DNA of 64,000 nucleotides, taken from positions 25,736-89,735 of the forward strand of contig JAFWVK010000084.1 of the NCBI GenBank assembly GCA_017518255.1, in the 5' to 3' direction. The translations under genes and the position numbers were made by a program. This document shows positions 61,445 through 64,000 of the stretch, piece by piece (position 1 is the stretch's first letter; each line of letters starts with the position of its first letter). The DNA comes from Oscillospiraceae bacterium. GTDB taxonomy: Bacteria > Bacillota > Clostridia > Oscillospirales > Ruminococcaceae. The notes beneath the pieces are model-generated. The model saw only the letters and a list, made by a program, of their open reading frames with translations, was not told the origin of the DNA and did not search any database.

Positions 61445-63679
61445 TTACTTAAGTTCCATGCCGCCCCATTCTACAACGGTAAAGCCCTTTCGTTCAAAGT
61501 TACTGAGCTGCTGCGGCTCAATTTCAACGGATTCCTCAAGCGGAATATATGCCATAAAAATGCGGCAGATGCTGTCAGGAGCCGGGGAAATGTTCAGTTT
61601 TGCGGATTCCGTATAGGCATCACTTTGGAAGGTAATTAGATTATACGCATTATGTTCCATTCTCGGCAGCCAGTATACGATGAATTCATTCATTTCATCT
61701 TCGGTCAGACCCATATAGGTGAGCTTTTCTTTGAGGAAGCGTTCGGTATCGCTGCCGGCAATGCAGAAGCCCTTGGAGTAATCAAATCTTGTGCGGCAGT
61801 CTACACTGTCCCAGAAGAGATATCTGTGATGCGTGCCGTCCGCCTTGTTGAGCAGTCTGCCGTCAGGATATGCAGTCACATCCCAGCCGTCCTGATACTT
61901 CGGATATGTTGTGGAAAGCTTGGATTCCGTCAGTTCAAGCTCGACATGCACATCGGTTTCCGTTTCGGGGTAGAGGTAAATGACAGGTTTGTCGGCAACT
62001 GCACCGGAGTAGACATTTGCGTTTCCGTCATCGTCATAAAGCCGGATCCAGCCGTACTGATCCTGATATAGTACATATACCCATTTATCGTTATCTTTCT
62101 GGTATCCGTACTCCCGGAGTTCTTCGCCCTTCATGAAATTTGCGACGACTTCATAGCTCTCGTCCGGTCCGAGATATAGTTCCAGACCTTCTTTCAGAAC
62201 ATAGTAGATTCCGCCCCATTCTGTATAGACCTGCGGCTCGACAGCGGACTTTGTCATCTGAAATTTCTTCCGCTTCATCAAAGTGAGGTCAGTCGCAGTG
62301 AGCTGTTTGTCACGGCAGAAGTCTGCTGCGTTCCAGTCATGCATTTTGACATTCTCACCGCAGAGCCAATCCATCAGCAGTTCACAGTCCGATTTTATGA
62401 ATGCGTAGTCTAAATTAAGATCGCCGCTCGGACACCATTTGAGCTTGCAGGTTACTTCGATGAGATCGGTGGTATCGGATGTCACCACTAATTCCGGATA
62501 ATCATATCTGCCGACCGGCCAGTTCAGATCAACCGTATAGCTGCAATAGGGATTATAAATATTCTCGCCGTGAACCGTGAGCGGATTGGATGTCAGCTCA
62601 TAGATATCAGCGGTATCGGGCGGCCCCTGGGTTGTGGATCTCATAATATATCCATTCACGCCGGAAGGAATTTTAATCAGCTCGCCGGTGTCCTTGTCAA
62701 CCAGTGTAAAGATGGTTGCAGCTTTTGTCACGGTCGAATGATCGAGAATCACCGTGCCGTTTTCCTTGATTTCATAGGAGCCGTTTGTTTCCTCAAAGGG
62801 CGGGTCATCCGACCACTGCTGACCGATTGTCCATTTGACATTCAGATTCCCGTCGCTTACCGCCCGATAGAGAATCGCGGCAGGGGAACTGCCGCCTTCC
62901 AGCGGCTCCAGTTTAAACGGCGAACAGCTTGACTGCAATACTTCTTCGATCTCGCCCTCTCCGCTCTGCTCCATTTTCAGGGAGGCGCCTGTGCTGTAAT
63001 TGATGTCCGCACAGTAGACAATATAATTGTCATGTACGGAGGCTAAACCGTACCGTTCAATAAATCCTTCAAACTCCGGTTCGCAATCCGGCAGCCAGCC
63101 GTAAATGTCTGTTTCAAAAATTGTGCCGTCCTTGTTTTCAAAGCTGTATTTTGCCTTTGTTTCAACTTCATCACCGTTTTTTTCAGTCCAGGCAACGGTC
63201 AGATCATACCCTTCTAAGACCCGGAACAGCTCCACCTCATACGCATACTGTGTTTTGCAGTTTGCGTAGCTTTCAAAGAAACTATAATCATGGGAATAGA
63301 TTCCGAGCTTATTACAGTATGCTTCAAACGCTGCAACTGCTTCCTTGTCATTTGGATCCGGTTTTTCCGGAATTTCAAGTTCATAGATTTTCGCCATTCC
63401 GCTGCACGGCGTATTGATCTCGGTCATGCTTCCAAAAACTTCAAAGCTGTAATCGTCCTCCTTGAATTGCAGCATCGGTCTGACCAGGCAGATGATGTCG
63501 TCTGCAATATAGGATACACCGTGCTCATTGTGAAAGTTCATGGCATCGGCAAAATCCAGCGGAACCCAATCGGGGAGCGTGCCGAGAATCGGATCTTCAG
63601 CTGCCTGTGCGGGGAGCATTGCTGCCGAAGATGTGAGCATCGCGGCTGTTGTCAGCAATGCTGTAATTCTTTTCTTCAT
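61445..63679 (-). CDS. Secreted protein with internal dockerin-like, SH3 and KPVIYLYP domains
   Basis: A 744-residue exported protein. Signal peptide 1-26 (MKKR, hydrophobic core, AQA). Residues about 30-410 form an uncharacterised beta-rich region. A dockerin-like module lies in the middle, not the end (about 419-471: GDLNLDYAFIKSD and ADFCRDKQLTATDLTLMKR). Its calcium loops are damaged, but its second half matches the dockerin of the glycoside hydrolase at 4602-7226. Next is an SH3-type wall-binding domain (about 483-550), then a C-terminal domain starting KPVIYLYPE (564-572), which recurs in ruminococcal secreted proteins. A cell-wall or fibre role is likely; activity unknown. Confidence 0.83.
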   Translation of the reverse strand: MKKRITALLTTAAMLTSSAAMLPAQAAEDPILGTLPDWVPLDFADAMNFHNEHGVSYIADDIICLVRPMLQFKEDDYSFEVFGSMTEINTPCSGMAKIYELEIPEKPDPNDKEAVAAFEAYCNKLGIYSHDYSFFESYANCKTQYAYEVELFRVLEGYDLTVAWTEKNGDEVETKAKYSFENKDGTIFETDIYGWLPDCEPEFEGFIERYGLASVHDNYIVYCADINYSTGASLKMEQSGEGEIEEVLQSSCSPFKLEPLEGGSSPAAILYRAVSDGNLNVKWTIGQQWSDDPPFEETNGSYEIKENGTVILDHSTVTKAATIFTLVDKDTGELIKIPSGVNGYIMRSTTQGPPDTADIYELTSNPLTVHGENIYNPYCSYTVDLNWPVGRYDYPELVVTSDTTDLIEVTCKLKWCPSGDLNLDYAFIKSDCELLMDWLCGENVKMHDWNAADFCRDKQLTATDLTLMKRKKFQMTKSAVEPQVYTEWGGIYYVLKEGLELYLGPDESYEVVANFMKGEELREYGYQKDNDKWVYVLYQDQYGWIRLYDDDGNANVYSGAVADKPVIYLYPETETDVHVELELTESKLSTTYPKYQDGWDVTAYPDGRLLNKADGTHHRYLFWDSVDCRTRFDYSKGFCIAGSDTERFLKEKLTYMGLTEDEMNEFIVYWLPRMEHNAYNLITFQSDAYTESAKLNISPAPDSICRIFMAYIPLEESVEIEPQQLSNFERKGFTVVEWGGMELK

Positions 63680-63749
63680 AACATTTCCTCCGTTCTGTAT
63701 TGTCCATGTAAAGCTTCTTTCTGCATGTGTAAAGTTTGCGCTTGCCTAT

Positions 63750-63778
63750 ATTATACATCTTTTTTGGTTTTCAGTCAA
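63750..63778 (-). promoter_or_regulatory. Sigma-A promoter of the secreted SH3 protein gene
   Basis: Minus strand: -35 TTGACT (63778-63773), 17-bp spacer, -10 TATAAT (63755-63750). An ACGGAGGAAA site precedes the start codon. Confidence 0.88.
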
Positions 63779-63841
63779 TAGAAATCATAAGATTTTCGAT
63801 AAAAAATACATTGGTTTTTGATCAAGACCTTTTTCTCCGAA

Positions 63842-63878
63842 ATAACAAAACCGCCCGTGAAAAGGGCGGTTTTGTTAT
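63842..63878. terminator. Hairpin terminator, symmetrical
   Basis: A perfect 15-bp stem (63842-63856 with 63864-63878), 7-nt loop; the arms carry AAAA/TTTT next to the GC core, so it can act on both strands. It ends the minus-strand peptide gene. Confidence 0.85.
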
Positions 63879-63894
63879 GATCGTATCTTTCCGA

Positions 63895-63996
63895 TTACCA
63901 ATCGGGTTCAAGCTGGTTTTCGCTGGAAGAAGTTGTAATGACATCTTCCGACTCAAACTCAACGATACTGATTACAGGTGTAGTATACTGATCCAT
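63895..63996 (-). CDS. Short acidic peptide gene at window edge
   Basis: A minus-strand frame ending TAA at 63895-63897. From an ATG at 63996 it encodes 33 residues, starting MDQYTTPVISIVEF and ending in ENQLEPDW. The frame is open to the right edge, so it may be the end of a longer gene. The pattern Y-x-x-P-x-(I/V)-x-x-(V/I)-x-F-x-x-x-D-V-I-x-T-S resembles short clostridial peptides of about 30-60 residues that I recall but whose role is unknown to me; a modified-peptide precursor is conceivable. A strong terminator lies 17 nt after it. Confidence 0.6.
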   Translation of the reverse strand: MDQYTTPVISIVEFESEDVITTSSSENQLEPDW

Positions 63997-64000
63997 TGTA

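Overview
The window looks like chromosomal DNA of a low-to-middle GC, spore-forming, fibre-degrading clostridium, most likely Ruminococcus or a close relative in the Oscillospiraceae. The reasons are a complete spoIIIAA-AH locus, two secreted proteins with dockerin-type modules, a GH3 enzyme with the domain order known from ruminococci, the firmicute gene order spoIIIA-asp23-nusB-xseAB-dxs-tlyA-nadK-argR-recN, and clear sigma-A promoters with AGGAGG-type ribosome binding sites. No tRNA, rRNA, insertion sequence, prophage or CRISPR array was seen.

Layout. 1-245 is the end of an ABC permease of the FtsX/MacB type. From 11377 down to 302 a run of minus-strand genes encodes S-adenosylhomocysteine salvage (ahcY-like, punA, an unknown protein, mtaD-like), then a secreted dockerin glycoside hydrolase, a GGDEF protein and a domain-permuted GH3 glycosidase. 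A divergent promoter region (11378-11675) starts the plus-strand run: pncB with a structured leader, a cytosolic glycosidase-like protein, a HAD phosphatase, then iorA-iorB-paaK-lipoprotein-ACT for aryl pyruvate oxidation. A zinc-ribbon gene is followed by the sporulation and housekeeping block 21498-35335. After it come a membrane acyltransferase, a small gene with a near-perfect promoter, and a minus-strand SPFH/zinc-ribbon group (37385-41823) resembling the B. subtilis ydjG/ydjI stress genes.

From 42151 the plus strand carries alr, ung, metF, a free-standing MetH reactivation protein, a short metH and dtd, then a MarR regulator with a heterodimeric ABC exporter and a GtrA protein. On the minus strand cmk overlaps a very unusual 931-residue gene. 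This joins a PlsC acyltransferase to a long acidic linker, a membrane segment and a VanY-like domain that has lost catalytic residues. The last part holds a zinc-ribbon membrane protein, a small unknown gene, an AraC/GyrI regulator with a MutS-like ATPase, a secreted protein with an internal dockerin-like module, an SH3 domain and a KPVIYLYP domain, and a short peptide gene at the edge.

The genes form parts of one methyl cycle. MetF, MetH and its reactivator make methionine. The ahcY-punA-mtaD operon recycles the S-adenosylhomocysteine left after methyl transfer, and its residue pattern fits a route through S-inosylhomocysteine. PncB and NadK serve NAD(P) synthesis. The two most interesting items are the PlsC-VanY fusion and the S-inosylhomocysteine-type operon.
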